This document shows positions 48,873-57,768 of a stretch of 64,000 nt of DNA, in pieces. Within the stretch, counting starts at the first letter, position 1; every line of letters begins with the position of its first letter. The stretch comes from an uncultured Ruminiclostridium sp. (GTDB lineage: Bacteria > Bacillota > Clostridia > Oscillospirales > Ruminococcaceae). The DNA lies in NCBI GenBank assembly GCA_934490165.1, contig CAKSTB010000001.1:186001-250000 (forward strand), given 5' to 3'. The notes under the pieces were generated by a model. The model made no database searches. It was not told the DNA's origin and saw only the letters and a program-made list of their open reading frames with translations. The position numbers and the translations under genes are program-made.

Positions 48873-50687
48873 TCACGAAGCATTCTCAACATAATACTGT
48901 GCCTGAGCGGCATACATTTCTGAGTAAATGCCGTTTTCACGCTTAACAAGCTCATCGTGTGTACCGTATTCCTTTATAGTATCATCGGCAAATACGGCTA
49001 TATTGTCGCAGAACTTACAGCTCGACAGCCTGTGCGAAATGTAGATAGCGGTCTTACCGCCTACAAGCTCGTTGAAGTGCCTGTATATCTCGTATTCGGC
49101 TACAGGGTCGAGCGCCGCTGTCGGCTCATCAAGTATAACTATCGGGCTGTCGCGGTAAAGAGCACGGCAGATAGCGGTTTTCTGCTGCTGACCGCCCGAA
49201 AGCTCAGTGCCGTTTTCATCATAGCTTTTGAATATTGTCGTGTCGAGCTTGTTTTCAAGCTTCATCGCATCTTCATATAAGCCTGCCATTTTTAGCGTCT
49301 TTATCAGCTTTTTCTCGTCCTCCTGCTCGTCAAGTACTATATTCTCCTTAAGGCTGAAAGCAAACAGCTCGAAATCCTGGAACACCACCGAGAACAGCTT
49401 TCTGTACTCGCTGTCCGAGTAATCCTTTATATTGATATTATCTATCAGTATCTCGCCGTCTGTTACATCATACATACGGCAAAGCAGTTTTATAAATGTT
49501 GTCTTTCCTGCACCGTTAAGTCCGACTACAGACAGATGCTCGCCCTGCTTTATCTTGATATTGATGTTTCTGAGAACATACTTTTCACTTCTCGGATATT
49601 TGAAGCTTACGTTTCTGAATTCGATAACGTGTTCGCCGTCCGAAACAGGCTTATCGCCCTTTGTCATTCTGTCGGAAATAGCATCAAATTTCAGATATTC
49701 GTATGCGTAACCGCAGGACTTTATTGTATCCGCAATGCCGGATACAATAGAATACAGTCCCCAGTAGAGCGTTGATGCCGATGAAACGCACATTGTAAAA
49801 TCACCGAGTGTAATTGCTCCCGTCAGTGCCTTAAAGCCTATATAGAAATATGAAAGTCCGTCGCGCAGTCCGTTTGTAAGATTTGAGTATTGCATATATT
49901 TATACTGCGCATGGTATTGTTCTCTGAACTTGTCTACAGTTTTATTGCTGTAGTAATCCGCTTTATCGCACATCATATCCTTACTGTCAAACAGCCTTAC
50001 CTCCTTACCGTTTGACGGGTCGGACAGCTGATAGAAGAAATACCCGAAAAGCCGATTGATTTTAGACAGCTTCTTGAAATATTCTATATCGATCTTATTG
50101 CACTTATTCGTAAATATCGTGATAAGAACAAGCGATATGATCTGTATCGGCAGAAGAAGCGGACAGGTAACTGCGATTATCGCTATAACGCCGAGTACGT
50201 TCACCCCGTTTGAAACGATATTGAAGAAACCGTTCAGTATTCCGACTACTCCGCCGCTGTACCACGACATACCCTCTTTCGCCTTGTTCATCTGATCGAG
50301 CGTGTCAGGGTCTTCGGTATGCTCAAAATCCATCTTCATTACCTTTTCGGACAGGCTTACTTCAAAATACTCGCCAAACCACTCGGAATAAACATTCTTT
50401 ATCTCATTTACAAGATAGTTTATAAGTGCCGCAAGCAAGGTCACACCGACTATAAGCGCAATGCAGAATATCGCAGTAGGTATATGCTCCTCAGCTTTAC
50501 CGCCGCCTATTATTGCGGCGATCTCATCTACAAGATATTTTGAAGAGATGATATTAACCATTGTCTGCGAAAACGAAACCACTACCTGCAACGCATAAGC
50601 GATAAACAGCTGAGGCTTATTCTTTACTGCCGTTTTCAGCATAAATTTAAGCGTAGGCAGGATCTTTTTCTCTTTTTCTTTACGCAT
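48873..50687 (-). CDS. ABC exporter half-transporter (ATPase + permease), second gene
   Basis: 604 aa. Six membrane segments in residues 1-330 (type IV ABC exporter fold) and an ATPase domain: Walker A GLNGAGKTTFIKL, signature ELSGGQQQK, Walker B IVILDEPTAALD, H-loop YISHRLSSC. It overlaps the upstream paralogue by 8 bp and shares the ending motif AAQAQYYVENAS, so the two probably form a heterodimer. Substrate unknown; the linked XRE regulator may sense it. Confidence 0.93.
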   Translation of the reverse strand: MRKEKEKKILPTLKFMLKTAVKNKPQLFIAYALQVVVSFSQTMVNIISSKYLVDEIAAIIGGGKAEEHIPTAIFCIALIVGVTLLAALINYLVNEIKNVYSEWFGEYFEVSLSEKVMKMDFEHTEDPDTLDQMNKAKEGMSWYSGGVVGILNGFFNIVSNGVNVLGVIAIIAVTCPLLLPIQIISLVLITIFTNKCNKIDIEYFKKLSKINRLFGYFFYQLSDPSNGKEVRLFDSKDMMCDKADYYSNKTVDKFREQYHAQYKYMQYSNLTNGLRDGLSYFYIGFKALTGAITLGDFTMCVSSASTLYWGLYSIVSGIADTIKSCGYAYEYLKFDAISDRMTKGDKPVSDGEHVIEFRNVSFKYPRSEKYVLRNINIKIKQGEHLSVVGLNGAGKTTFIKLLCRMYDVTDGEILIDNINIKDYSDSEYRKLFSVVFQDFELFAFSLKENIVLDEQEDEKKLIKTLKMAGLYEDAMKLENKLDTTIFKSYDENGTELSGGQQQKTAICRALYRDSPIVILDEPTAALDPVAEYEIYRHFNELVGGKTAIYISHRLSSCKFCDNIAVFADDTIKEYGTHDELVKRENGIYSEMYAAQAQYYVENAS

Positions 50688-52536
50688 TTACAGCCACCTT
50701 GCTTTCATTGTTATCAATATAATACTGAGCCTGAACATTGAACATATCAGCGTATTCTCCGCCCTTGTTCATAAGCTCGCTGTGAGTTCCGTACTCGACT
50801 ATACCGCCGTCCTTGAACATAGCAACCTTGTCGCAGAACTGAGTTGAACTTAATCTGTGGCTGATATAAACCGCCGTCTTGTTACCGATAAGCTTATCAA
50901 AGTCACCGTACAGCTTGCTTTCCGCAAGTGCGTCAAGTGCCGCCGTAGGCTCGTCAAGGACAACTACGGGCGCATTTTTATATAACGCTCTCGCAAGCGC
51001 CAGCTTTTGTTTTTCGCCGCCCGACAGATCAACACCGTCATCGTAAACGATCTTTAGTATCTCGGTATCCATACCCTTTTCAAGTTCATTCAGCTTATTC
51101 TCAAGTCCCGAATCAATAACGCACTGCCTTGCCTTCTCCTTATCCGATTTATCCGCACTGCTCATCGAAACGTTCATATACAGAGGAAATGCGAACAGCT
51201 CGACCTCCTGAAAAGCAGGCGAGAAAATCTTATAATAGCTGTGCTTGTTGTACTGCTTTATATTGACGCCGTTCAGCAGAATTTCACCCTCTGTCACCTC
51301 ATACAGCCTTAGCAACAGCTTTATAAATGTAGATTTTCCTGCACCGTTAAGCCCTACCACCGCAAGCCTCTCACCTGCGTTAAGAGTGATATTGACGTTT
51401 TTCAGTGCATATTTTTCAGCCTTCGGATATTTGAACGAAACATTGCGGAATGTAAATTCATAGCTGTCGCACTGCGGAACATCAATTCCTTTGTCGTCCT
51501 TATCTCCGCAGTCAGCGTCCATAAAGCTGCGGAAATCGTCATATTCCCTGCTCCTTGCAAGTAAGTCCGATACAGCGGTCAGAAGCTGATTTGTATAATC
51601 AAAGAATGTCATTGACGATGCAAGGTACAAAGTAAAATTGCCTATCGTCATGCTTCCGGTTACAACGCTGTATAAGAGCCATGCGTAAACTGCCGCCTGC
51701 ACTCCTGCCCAGAGTACAGCATTTATGACAGCCGACACCGCCCATATCCTTGAATTTTTCTTCTGCGCCGCATAGCGTTCTTTGTTCAGCACTCTGAACT
51801 TTTCTGTAAGCCAGTCGGCTATTCCGAACATTCTTATATCCTTAGCCGCCTCAAAGTCGCTTGTGGTATAAGAAAGATAATTGTGTCTGCGCCACCACGG
51901 AGCTAACGGATCCCACACCTTTTTTTTGCAGTAAGCGTTTGTCTTGTTTGTGACAAAAAATTGCAGTACCGAGCAGATAAGTATAGCAATAACGATAAAA
52001 ATATTCATCGTACCGAGAATGGCGATACCGACAACGATTATCGGTATAAGCGTGAGAAGACGCACAATGCCTCTCATCATTCCCTCTATGCCCTCATTAT
52101 TGCTGTTGCAGGCGTTTCCTGCTTTCTGATAGCAGTCCATAAAGTCCTTGTCCTCAAGATAGCCGTAATCCACCGACATTATCTTGCGGTTCTTAAGTCC
52201 CATCTGCCTGAATCTTGCTCCGATATAAATGTGAAAGAATGAGTTGCCGTAAAGGTTCAGCATAGTAGCCGTAATCTGTATTACGGTGAATCCGCCCATA
52301 AGCAGTGCAAGCGCAGTAACGCTCTGTCCTGTAGTTATCATATCTATAACGAACTTTGATATGAACGACCACAGATACTGCATTATCGGCGCACAGACTA
52401 CGCTGATTATTATAACAGGTATAAACCTGTGTGAATAGCTTAGCATTGATTTCAATGCGTGAATGCTGTTGCTGAAAACGCCGTATTCCTTATGATAAGG
52501 ATTGGTGTCCTTCGCTTTCTCTTTATTTTTCTTCAT
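50680..52536 (-). CDS. ABC exporter half-transporter (ATPase + permease), first gene
   Basis: 618 aa. Six membrane segments (residues 35-340) and an ATPase domain: Walker A GLNGAGKSTFIKL, signature DLSGGEKQK, Walker B VVVLDEPTAALD, H-loop YISHRLSST. It overlaps the XRE gene by 14 bp upstream and the partner half-transporter by 8 bp downstream, indicating translational coupling and a defined three-gene unit. Likely a drug, lipid or peptide exporter; the family does not allow a finer call. Confidence 0.93.
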   Translation of the reverse strand: MKKNKEKAKDTNPYHKEYGVFSNSIHALKSMLSYSHRFIPVIIISVVCAPIMQYLWSFISKFVIDMITTGQSVTALALLMGGFTVIQITATMLNLYGNSFFHIYIGARFRQMGLKNRKIMSVDYGYLEDKDFMDCYQKAGNACNSNNEGIEGMMRGIVRLLTLIPIIVVGIAILGTMNIFIVIAILICSVLQFFVTNKTNAYCKKKVWDPLAPWWRRHNYLSYTTSDFEAAKDIRMFGIADWLTEKFRVLNKERYAAQKKNSRIWAVSAVINAVLWAGVQAAVYAWLLYSVVTGSMTIGNFTLYLASSMTFFDYTNQLLTAVSDLLARSREYDDFRSFMDADCGDKDDKGIDVPQCDSYEFTFRNVSFKYPKAEKYALKNVNITLNAGERLAVVGLNGAGKSTFIKLLLRLYEVTEGEILLNGVNIKQYNKHSYYKIFSPAFQEVELFAFPLYMNVSMSSADKSDKEKARQCVIDSGLENKLNELEKGMDTEILKIVYDDGVDLSGGEKQKLALARALYKNAPVVVLDEPTAALDALAESKLYGDFDKLIGNKTAVYISHRLSSTQFCDKVAMFKDGGIVEYGTHSELMNKGGEYADMFNVQAQYYIDNNESKVAVNA

Positions 52537-53431
52537 TTTTCTCTCCCACTTTTATAAAACTCATATCCTTTCGGTCAAAGAAAGGATAATCACGGTTGTT
52601 TACGCTTGTCTGATAACCATGCGGCTGATTGAGTACGGCAAACGCACCTGTCAGCAAAATAAGCATTTCCGGCAAGTAGTTTCTTACTCCATAGACTTTT
52701 TCTTTATCATTGTCGGCGCAAAGCACGCTTATTTCGATTATCTCTTTGTTTGAGCCGTTGATGCTCAAAAGATACCGGAGCGCTTTTTCTATCTTTTCTT
52801 TCGGATAGCCGAGATGAGTTGCTATGGTCGAGGCACCGACTACCTCGCCGTTATCAAGAGAAAGAAGATACATTACCACCTTTAAGTTCATCTTATCTCC
52901 TAAGAACCCAAACAGCTCCGACAGCTTATCAATATCCGAAAACTGTTTTGCAAAGCTCTCCGGCTGCTCTATATAGGTGAAATAACGGAAATCCTCATTA
53001 AGCCGCATATACGTCACACCTGTATTGCAGGTGCATTCGGAAACAAACGAGCCTTTTGAATCTTTAAAATCAGGAAGATCATAATAATAGCGGCATTCGC
53101 GCCACGAAGTCAGCTGCATTGCCCAGATTATATTACGGTAATTTTTAAGCCACTCAGCACAGGAATCGTGATTGCTGTCAGCTATAACCTGCATATGATT
53201 TACGACCTGTTGTTCAAACGAACACTTTTCCTCTTCTCTGCCGTACAGATTGTCGATAGAAACATCGAAGATGTCCGCTATCTTAGGCAGTAAATCGCCG
53301 TCGGGATAGCTCCCGTTTTCCCATTTTGATACCGCCTGTGCGGTAACGCCGAGTTTGGCGGCAAGCTGTTCCTGCGTGATACCGCTTTGCTTTCTGAGCT
53401 TCTGTAACTGCTTTGAAAATGTCGTTTCCAT
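52523..53431 (-). CDS. XRE-family regulator with long C-terminal domain
   Basis: 302 aa. Residues 5-60 are a helix-turn-helix (LRKQSGITQEQLAAKLGVTA, then AVSKWENGSYPDGDLLPKIA). The C-terminal 240 residues contain a stretch like a second winged helix (GASTIATHLGYPKEKIEKAL) and several Cys. Operon with the two ABC half-transporters suggests it controls their expression in response to the exported substrate. GGAGG lies before the ATG, and a GTTG-CATA-CAAC dyad lies on its own -35. Confidence 0.9.
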   Translation of the reverse strand: METTFSKQLQKLRKQSGITQEQLAAKLGVTAQAVSKWENGSYPDGDLLPKIADIFDVSIDNLYGREEEKCSFEQQVVNHMQVIADSNHDSCAEWLKNYRNIIWAMQLTSWRECRYYYDLPDFKDSKGSFVSECTCNTGVTYMRLNEDFRYFTYIEQPESFAKQFSDIDKLSELFGFLGDKMNLKVVMYLLSLDNGEVVGASTIATHLGYPKEKIEKALRYLLSINGSNKEIIEISVLCADNDKEKVYGVRNYLPEMLILLTGAFAVLNQPHGYQTSVNNRDYPFFDRKDMSFIKVGEKNEEK

Positions 53432-53455
53432 ATCAATTCCTCCTTGTCTGCATTA

Positions 53456-53484
53456 AGTTTAACACAAATAACGGTTGTATGCAA
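53456..53484 (-). promoter_or_regulatory. Promoter of the XRE-ABC operon with overlapping dyad
   Basis: On the minus strand TTGCAT (53479-53484), 17-base spacer, TAAACT (53456-53461). The dyad GTTGTATGCAAC at 53474-53485 covers the -35, a good place for autorepression. Confidence 0.55.
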
Positions 53485-53559
53485 CATATATTTCAGCATA
53501 AAATTAAAGTATTAGTTTATAAAAACGGCAAATCCAACCGAAGTCATAAAAACGGAAAA

Positions 53560-53591
53560 GAAAAAAGCGGCAAAGCGTGTTGCTCTGCCGC
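53560..53591 (-). terminator. Terminator of the ppa-maf-orphan operon
   Basis: GCGGCA / TGCCGC stem (53567-53572 with 53586-53591) extended by AGC/GCT, followed by TTTTTTCTTTT on the minus strand. Confidence 0.85.
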
Positions 53592-53611
53592 AGTTTGTTA
53601 AGTTTCGATAA

Positions 53612-53875
53612 TCAGAATGCAAAATAATCGGGAGCGGAATCGCCCGTAACAGGAGCAAATCCAACGATAGGACCGATCTCATCTGGACCGTCAGCCTCAA
53701 ATACAGTACCGTATTTGTCATTAGTTGCAATGTCGAAGAATTTTCCGACAACACCCTCTTTAATGATAGCGCCGTTTGAAAGATATATCTTTCCGTCTAC
53801 GGTTTTTACTTCCTTGAGTACTTCTCCGTCGTACTCCGTAATATCTTTTGTAAATGCGTTGTTCAAAAATAACAT
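53612..53875 (-). CDS. Hypothetical protein downstream of maf
   Basis: 87 aa, not recognised. MLFLNNAFTKDITEYDGEVL, then VKTVDGKIYLSNGAIIKEGV and a C-terminal GFAPVTGDSAPDYFAF. Predicted all-beta and cytosolic, without cysteines. The ATG at 53875 is preferred (AAAGGA 9 bases upstream); a GTG six codons earlier is also in frame. It is 24 bp after maf and ahead of a good terminator, so it is probably expressed with ppa and maf. Confidence 0.6.
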   Translation of the reverse strand: MLFLNNAFTKDITEYDGEVLKEVKTVDGKIYLSNGAIIKEGVVGKFFDIATNDKYGTVFEADGPDEIGPIVGFAPVTGDSAPDYFAF

Positions 53876-53899
53876 ACCTTTGCGTCCTTTCACTGAAGA

Positions 53900-54454
53900 T
53901 TATTTTTCTGTGAGAGCGTTCAGTTCTATTGCAAGCCGTGCTACAGGCAATCCTACAACGTTGTAAAAATCGCCGTTTATACGTTTTACAAACATAGCGC
54001 CTTTTTCCTGGATACCGTAAGCGCCCGCTTTGTCCATAGGCTCACCGCTTGCTATATACTGCCGTATCTCATCGTCGCCGAGCGGATAGAATTCCACCTC
54101 GGTCTTTTCATAAAAATTTATTTGCTTATCGGGAGAAATTACGCATACTCCCGTAAGTACCGTATGTGTTTTACCTGACAGCTTTTTCAACATATCAAAT
54201 GCGTCCTGCTCATTCTCAGGCTTGCCCATTATCTCGTTACCGAGCGCCACAACAGTATCCGCTCCGATAACAATGTCACCGGGATATTTCTCGGCTATCT
54301 CCGCTGCTTTCTGTCGGGATAGCATAAGCACTGCGTCTGACGGTGCTGTACCGTCCGGTATCTTCTCTTCCTTTACGGCAGGAACGGATAAAAAATCGAA
54401 GCCTGCCAGCGTCATAAGCTCTATTCTGCGTGGAGATTTACTTGCCAGAATCAT
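53900..54454 (-). CDS. maf: Maf-like nucleotide pyrophosphatase
   Basis: 184 aa. Maf family dNTP/NTP pyrophosphatase that removes non-canonical or modified nucleotides: ILASKSPRRIELMTLAGFDF at the N-terminus, DIVIGADTVVALGNEIMGKP and LSGKTHTVLTGVCV. The ATG at 54454 gives the normal N-terminus and overlaps the ppa gene by 17 bp; the frame is open 21 codons further. Ribosome binding site is weak, consistent with coupling to ppa. Confidence 0.95.
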   Translation of the reverse strand: MILASKSPRRIELMTLAGFDFLSVPAVKEEKIPDGTAPSDAVLMLSRQKAAEIAEKYPGDIVIGADTVVALGNEIMGKPENEQDAFDMLKKLSGKTHTVLTGVCVISPDKQINFYEKTEVEFYPLGDDEIRQYIASGEPMDKAGAYGIQEKGAMFVKRINGDFYNVVGLPVARLAIELNALTEK

Positions 54455-54995
54455 CGTTGTTGTACTTTTCACCGTAAACTTCATCGTAATTTGCGATACA
54501 TTCCTTGATAATCTCAACTGCCGCCTTGTGTCCCATTACTTCATTCACGGCTGTTTCCTTGCCCTCAAGCTGCTTATATACCTTGAAGAAATGGAGCATT
54601 TCGTCAAAGATGTGCGAGGGTAAGCCCTCAATGCTTCTGTAGGAGTTATAATTGGGATCTTCAAACGGGATAGCTATTATCTTCTGATCCATCTTTCCGT
54701 TATCTATCATATTTATAACACCGATAGGATAGCACTGTACAAGCACAAGCGGAACAAGAGGCTCATTGCACAGAACAAGCACGTCAAGCGGATCTCCGTC
54801 GTCAGCAAGCGTCTTTGGGATAAATCCGTAGTTTGCGGGATAATGTGTTGATGTGTACAGTATTCTGTCAAGTATAAGTACGCCTGTCTTTTTGTCAAGC
54901 TCATACTTTGACTTACTTCCCTTTGATATCTCAATGACAGCTAAAAAGTCATTGGGAGTTACTCTTTCTTTGTCGATATCGTGCCAGATGTTCAT
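54438..54995 (-). CDS. ppa: Inorganic pyrophosphatase (class I)
   Basis: 185 aa. Hydrolyses pyrophosphate to phosphate in the cytosol. THYPANYGFIPKTLADDGDP and LDVLVLCNEP hold the D-x2-DP-x-D active-site motif, and KIIAIPFEDPNYNSY lies downstream. The ATG at 54995 follows GAGGAAGG. First gene of a three-gene operon with maf; both enzymes deal with phosphoanhydride by-products. Confidence 0.96.
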   Translation of the reverse strand: MNIWHDIDKERVTPNDFLAVIEISKGSKSKYELDKKTGVLILDRILYTSTHYPANYGFIPKTLADDGDPLDVLVLCNEPLVPLVLVQCYPIGVINMIDNGKMDQKIIAIPFEDPNYNSYRSIEGLPSHIFDEMLHFFKVYKQLEGKETAVNEVMGHKAAVEIIKECIANYDEVYGEKYNNDDSGK

Positions 54996-55035
54996 AAGTT
55001 TAACCTTCCTCAGCGTAAACGCTATTATCATTTTT

Positions 55036-55064
55036 ATTATACAACTATATTTACAACATTTCAA
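55036..55064 (-). promoter_or_regulatory. sigma-A promoter of ppa-maf
   Basis: On the minus strand TTGAAA (55059-55064), 17-base spacer, TATAAT (55036-55041). Confidence 0.85.
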
Positions 55065-55126
55065 GCGATTTTTGCACTTTTTTGTAAAAATACTCAGAAT
55101 TGCTCAGAATGTAGAAAAACAAGGCG

Positions 55127-56455
55127 TTATGCCCTTTCAAATGCTCTTAATGTCTTTATCGCAATTATAGCAACAAGCAGTCCGCTTGCAGTCCATATAA
55201 TGGGCTCGGAAATGCAGACACCGAAATAGCCGCATATAGGTATAACGGCAATTACCGTTACTATCTTCCATATCATCTCCACAAGGCTTGCGCCTATCGG
55301 AACTACGCTCTTTCCAAGCCCCTGCAAGGTGCATCTGAGCGACAGGAGCGTGTTTAAGGCATAGTAGAACGGCACGTTTATACGCAGATAGTAAACCGCG
55401 GTATCGATTATTTCACGATTATCGGCAGGCGCTATCATAAGTACAAGCTGTTCGCCGAAAAGGTATACAAGCAGCACAGCAAGTGTTGACCAACCGTAAC
55501 CGATAAGCAGACCGTATTTTATGCTCTTCTTTATTCTGTCAAATCTGCCTGCACCGAGGTTCTGGCTTACGAATGTAACAAGCGTTGCGCTGATCGCCGA
55601 GAACGGCATAATTGTAAAGCTGAATATCTTTCGCGCCGCAGTGTGAGCCGAGATTATGTCAGTTCCCAGTCCGTTGATACCGTTTTGCAGTACGATCGAG
55701 CCTATGTCAACTATCGAGTACATAAGTGCCATACCAAGACCCGTTGCAAGCAGTGCTTTGATCTCCGCACCGTGAAGTCCGAAGTCCGACTTATGAAGCT
55801 TTAAGAACGGACATTTCTTTATGAGATAAATAAAGCAAATAATCGCCGAAATAAGCTGTGCTATCACAGTAGCCAGTGCCGCACCGTCAACGCCCATTCC
55901 AAAGCCGAATATAAACAGAAAATCAAGTCCTACATTAAGTAAGGCTGATATTACAAGAATTATAAGCGGCACTACACTGTCGCCGAGCGCACGGAGTATG
56001 TTCGCTTCAAGGTTGTAGACCAGCGTAACAACAAGTCCGCCCGCTACAATAGTCAGATACAGCTTTGCCTGGCCGAAGATCTCAGCAGGGGTATTCAGCG
56101 CCGTAAGAAGCGGCTCGACAAATACAATGCACAGCGTCATAAGTACAGCGGTGATAATTGCCGAATATGTAATCATTCCTGCTACAGTACGGCGCACGTT
56201 GTTCATATCACCTGCACCGTAATGCTTTGCCACCGGTATTGCAAAACCGGTGCATAAGCCGTTTATAATGTTGAACATCAGCGACACTACCGCTGTTGTT
56301 GAGCCGACAGCAGACAGTGACAATTCACCTAGCTTCTTACCGACAATAATAATGTCGACCAGGTTATACGCCTGTTGGAACAGACTGCCGAGCAGGATAG
56401 GCAGACTGAACAGGAGCATAAGCCTGATTATGCTTCCCTTTGTTAGATCTCTCAT
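55127..56455 (-). CDS. MATE family efflux transporter
   Basis: 442 aa, twelve predicted membrane segments in two homologous halves. N-terminal LTKGSIIRLMLLFSLPILLG and NLVDIIIVGKKLGELSLSAV are typical, and the second half begins near LGMALMYSIVDIGSIVLQNG. It exports drugs or metabolites using an ion gradient (Na+ or H+ not assigned). Monocistronic, with its own promoter and a leader of about 80 bases containing an inverted repeat (TACCGAA / TTCGGTA, 56502-56533). Confidence 0.94.
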   Translation of the reverse strand: MRDLTKGSIIRLMLLFSLPILLGSLFQQAYNLVDIIIVGKKLGELSLSAVGSTTAVVSLMFNIINGLCTGFAIPVAKHYGAGDMNNVRRTVAGMITYSAIITAVLMTLCIVFVEPLLTALNTPAEIFGQAKLYLTIVAGGLVVTLVYNLEANILRALGDSVVPLIILVISALLNVGLDFLFIFGFGMGVDGAALATVIAQLISAIICFIYLIKKCPFLKLHKSDFGLHGAEIKALLATGLGMALMYSIVDIGSIVLQNGINGLGTDIISAHTAARKIFSFTIMPFSAISATLVTFVSQNLGAGRFDRIKKSIKYGLLIGYGWSTLAVLLVYLFGEQLVLMIAPADNREIIDTAVYYLRINVPFYYALNTLLSLRCTLQGLGKSVVPIGASLVEMIWKIVTVIAVIPICGYFGVCISEPIIWTASGLLVAIIAIKTLRAFERA

Positions 56456-56540
56456 TTTTCTTTTCTTTCCGTTGTTCTTTTGTTGCTTTTCTTTTTAGGT
56501 AATACCGAATGTTATTTAGCTTATCTTTTCGGTAAACATT

Positions 56541-56569
56541 AGTATAACATATCGCGAACGCGGTTTCAA
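56541..56569 (-). promoter_or_regulatory. sigma-A promoter of the MATE gene
   Basis: On the minus strand TTGAAA (56564-56569), 17-base spacer, TATACT (56541-56546). Confidence 0.8.
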
Positions 56570-56580
56570 GTAAAAAATGC

Positions 56581-56609
56581 TTGTTATTGCTGAGTTTTTA
56601 TGCTAAAAT
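56581..56609 (+). promoter_or_regulatory. Promoter of small ORF / EamA transporter pair
   Basis: TTGTTA (56581-56586), 17-base spacer, TAAAAT (56604-56609) with TG one base before the -10. Confidence 0.6.
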
Positions 56610-56647
56610 TAAATGAAATCTATCAAAAAGGAAAAGAGATAAACAAA

Positions 56648-56815
56648 ATGGAACCTAAAGATTATATCGTGACAGAAATAAGCGGCGAATACGCTACACT
56701 TACCGACCGAAATACAGGCGAAACACTGTTCATTGCACTTGCCTTGCTTCCGCTAGGAACAGACATCGGAACTAAACTGCACTATGAAATGCTTGAATAT
56801 ACTATAGAAGAATAA
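56648..56815 (+). CDS. Small DUF3006-like protein
   Basis: 55 aa: EPKDYIVTEISGEYATLTDR, then TLFIALALLPLGTDIGTKLH and an acidic end. The pattern of short strands with an ALLPxG turn resembles small DUF3006-type barrels; the match is by eye only. The open frame begins at an ATG at 56600, which would leave almost no leader after the promoter, so the internal ATG at 56648 is preferred. The EamA transporter starts 15 bp downstream. Confidence 0.6.
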   Translation: MEPKDYIVTEISGEYATLTDRNTGETLFIALALLPLGTDIGTKLHYEMLEYTIEE

Positions 56816-56830
56816 AGAGGGATAAGTGTT

Positions 56831-57667
56831 ATGGTATTGATGCTTCTTGTTGTCGCTTGCTACACTGTCTGCGGGCTAAGCGACAAATACTCCGTCGCAA
56901 AGCTGAAGTTTGACGGCAATTCGTTTACTTTTCTTATGGCTTTGCCGACAGCTATACTTTTACTGCCGCTTATGCCGTTTTCGGATATGCACTTACAGCT
57001 TTGCTGGCAGTCGGCGCTTGCGGCTGTTCTTATTATGATATCAAAGCTGCTTGAGTTCAAGATGTCGGCACTTGTACTGACAGAAATGTCCGCCTTTGAG
57101 CTTAAAGCCTGGCTCGGACTATGCCTGTTCGCGTCATATGCGACCGATATAATAACCGCTGTTGATACATTCAGTCCTCTGAGATTACTTGCAATTGCCG
57201 TTACGGCAATAGGACTGTTTATGATAGCAAGGTCGGAAAGAGAACGTATAAATTATAAGAAAATAGCTATACCGCTGTTTTTCTATCTGCTGTCAAAGTT
57301 CGGATACGGATTTATAATCACTGCGTCTGCGCCGTACATATCGTCGTACTTTGCACTGCTCTTCGGACTTATATTACTTGCGGTCGTGCTCATTCCGTTC
57401 GTGCACCCGATACAGCTTATAAAAGACAAGCCGAAAGGCTGTGCATTTGTGGCACTTACCAAAATACCGAATGCTCTGGGACTGGTGCTTGAAAACGCAG
57501 TCATAGCCACAAGTATGACAAATTACTCATTCATACAGCCAATGATAATGGTAGCACTCTTCTTTATCGGACTTATAAAAAAAGAAAGCACAAAACCGCT
57601 GAATGTGATCGGAAGCATTGTCTGCATAGTCGGCATAGTTGCTTTCCAACTGCTCGGAATTAAATAA
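56831..57667 (+). CDS. EamA/DMT-superfamily transporter
   Basis: 278 aa with about nine to ten hydrophobic segments and no signal peptide, as in drug/metabolite transporters. MVLMLLVVACYTVCGLSDKY at the start and FIQPMIMVALFFIGLIKKES near the end fit an EamA repeat pair, though the halves are divergent. Substrate unknown. Second gene of a two-gene unit, with a T-rich terminator 12 bases after the stop codon. Confidence 0.82.
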   Translation: MVLMLLVVACYTVCGLSDKYSVAKLKFDGNSFTFLMALPTAILLLPLMPFSDMHLQLCWQSALAAVLIMISKLLEFKMSALVLTEMSAFELKAWLGLCLFASYATDIITAVDTFSPLRLLAIAVTAIGLFMIARSERERINYKKIAIPLFFYLLSKFGYGFIITASAPYISSYFALLFGLILLAVVLIPFVHPIQLIKDKPKGCAFVALTKIPNALGLVLENAVIATSMTNYSFIQPMIMVALFFIGLIKKESTKPLNVIGSIVCIVGIVAFQLLGIK

Positions 57668-57678
57668 GACAAAAAATC

Positions 57679-57706
57679 AGGGGGCTGTGATACAACCCTC
57701 TTTTTT
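57679..57706 (+). terminator. Terminator of the EamA transporter gene
   Basis: GGGCTGTGATACAACCC (57682-57698), a short hairpin, followed by TCTTTTTT. The same hairpin family recurs at 34362-34379 and 58396-58412. Confidence 0.7.
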
Positions 57707-57768
57707 GCATATAAGCAATAATTCTCATTACAGCACATTTCCGATAAAGCAGTATTATGAAACATACA

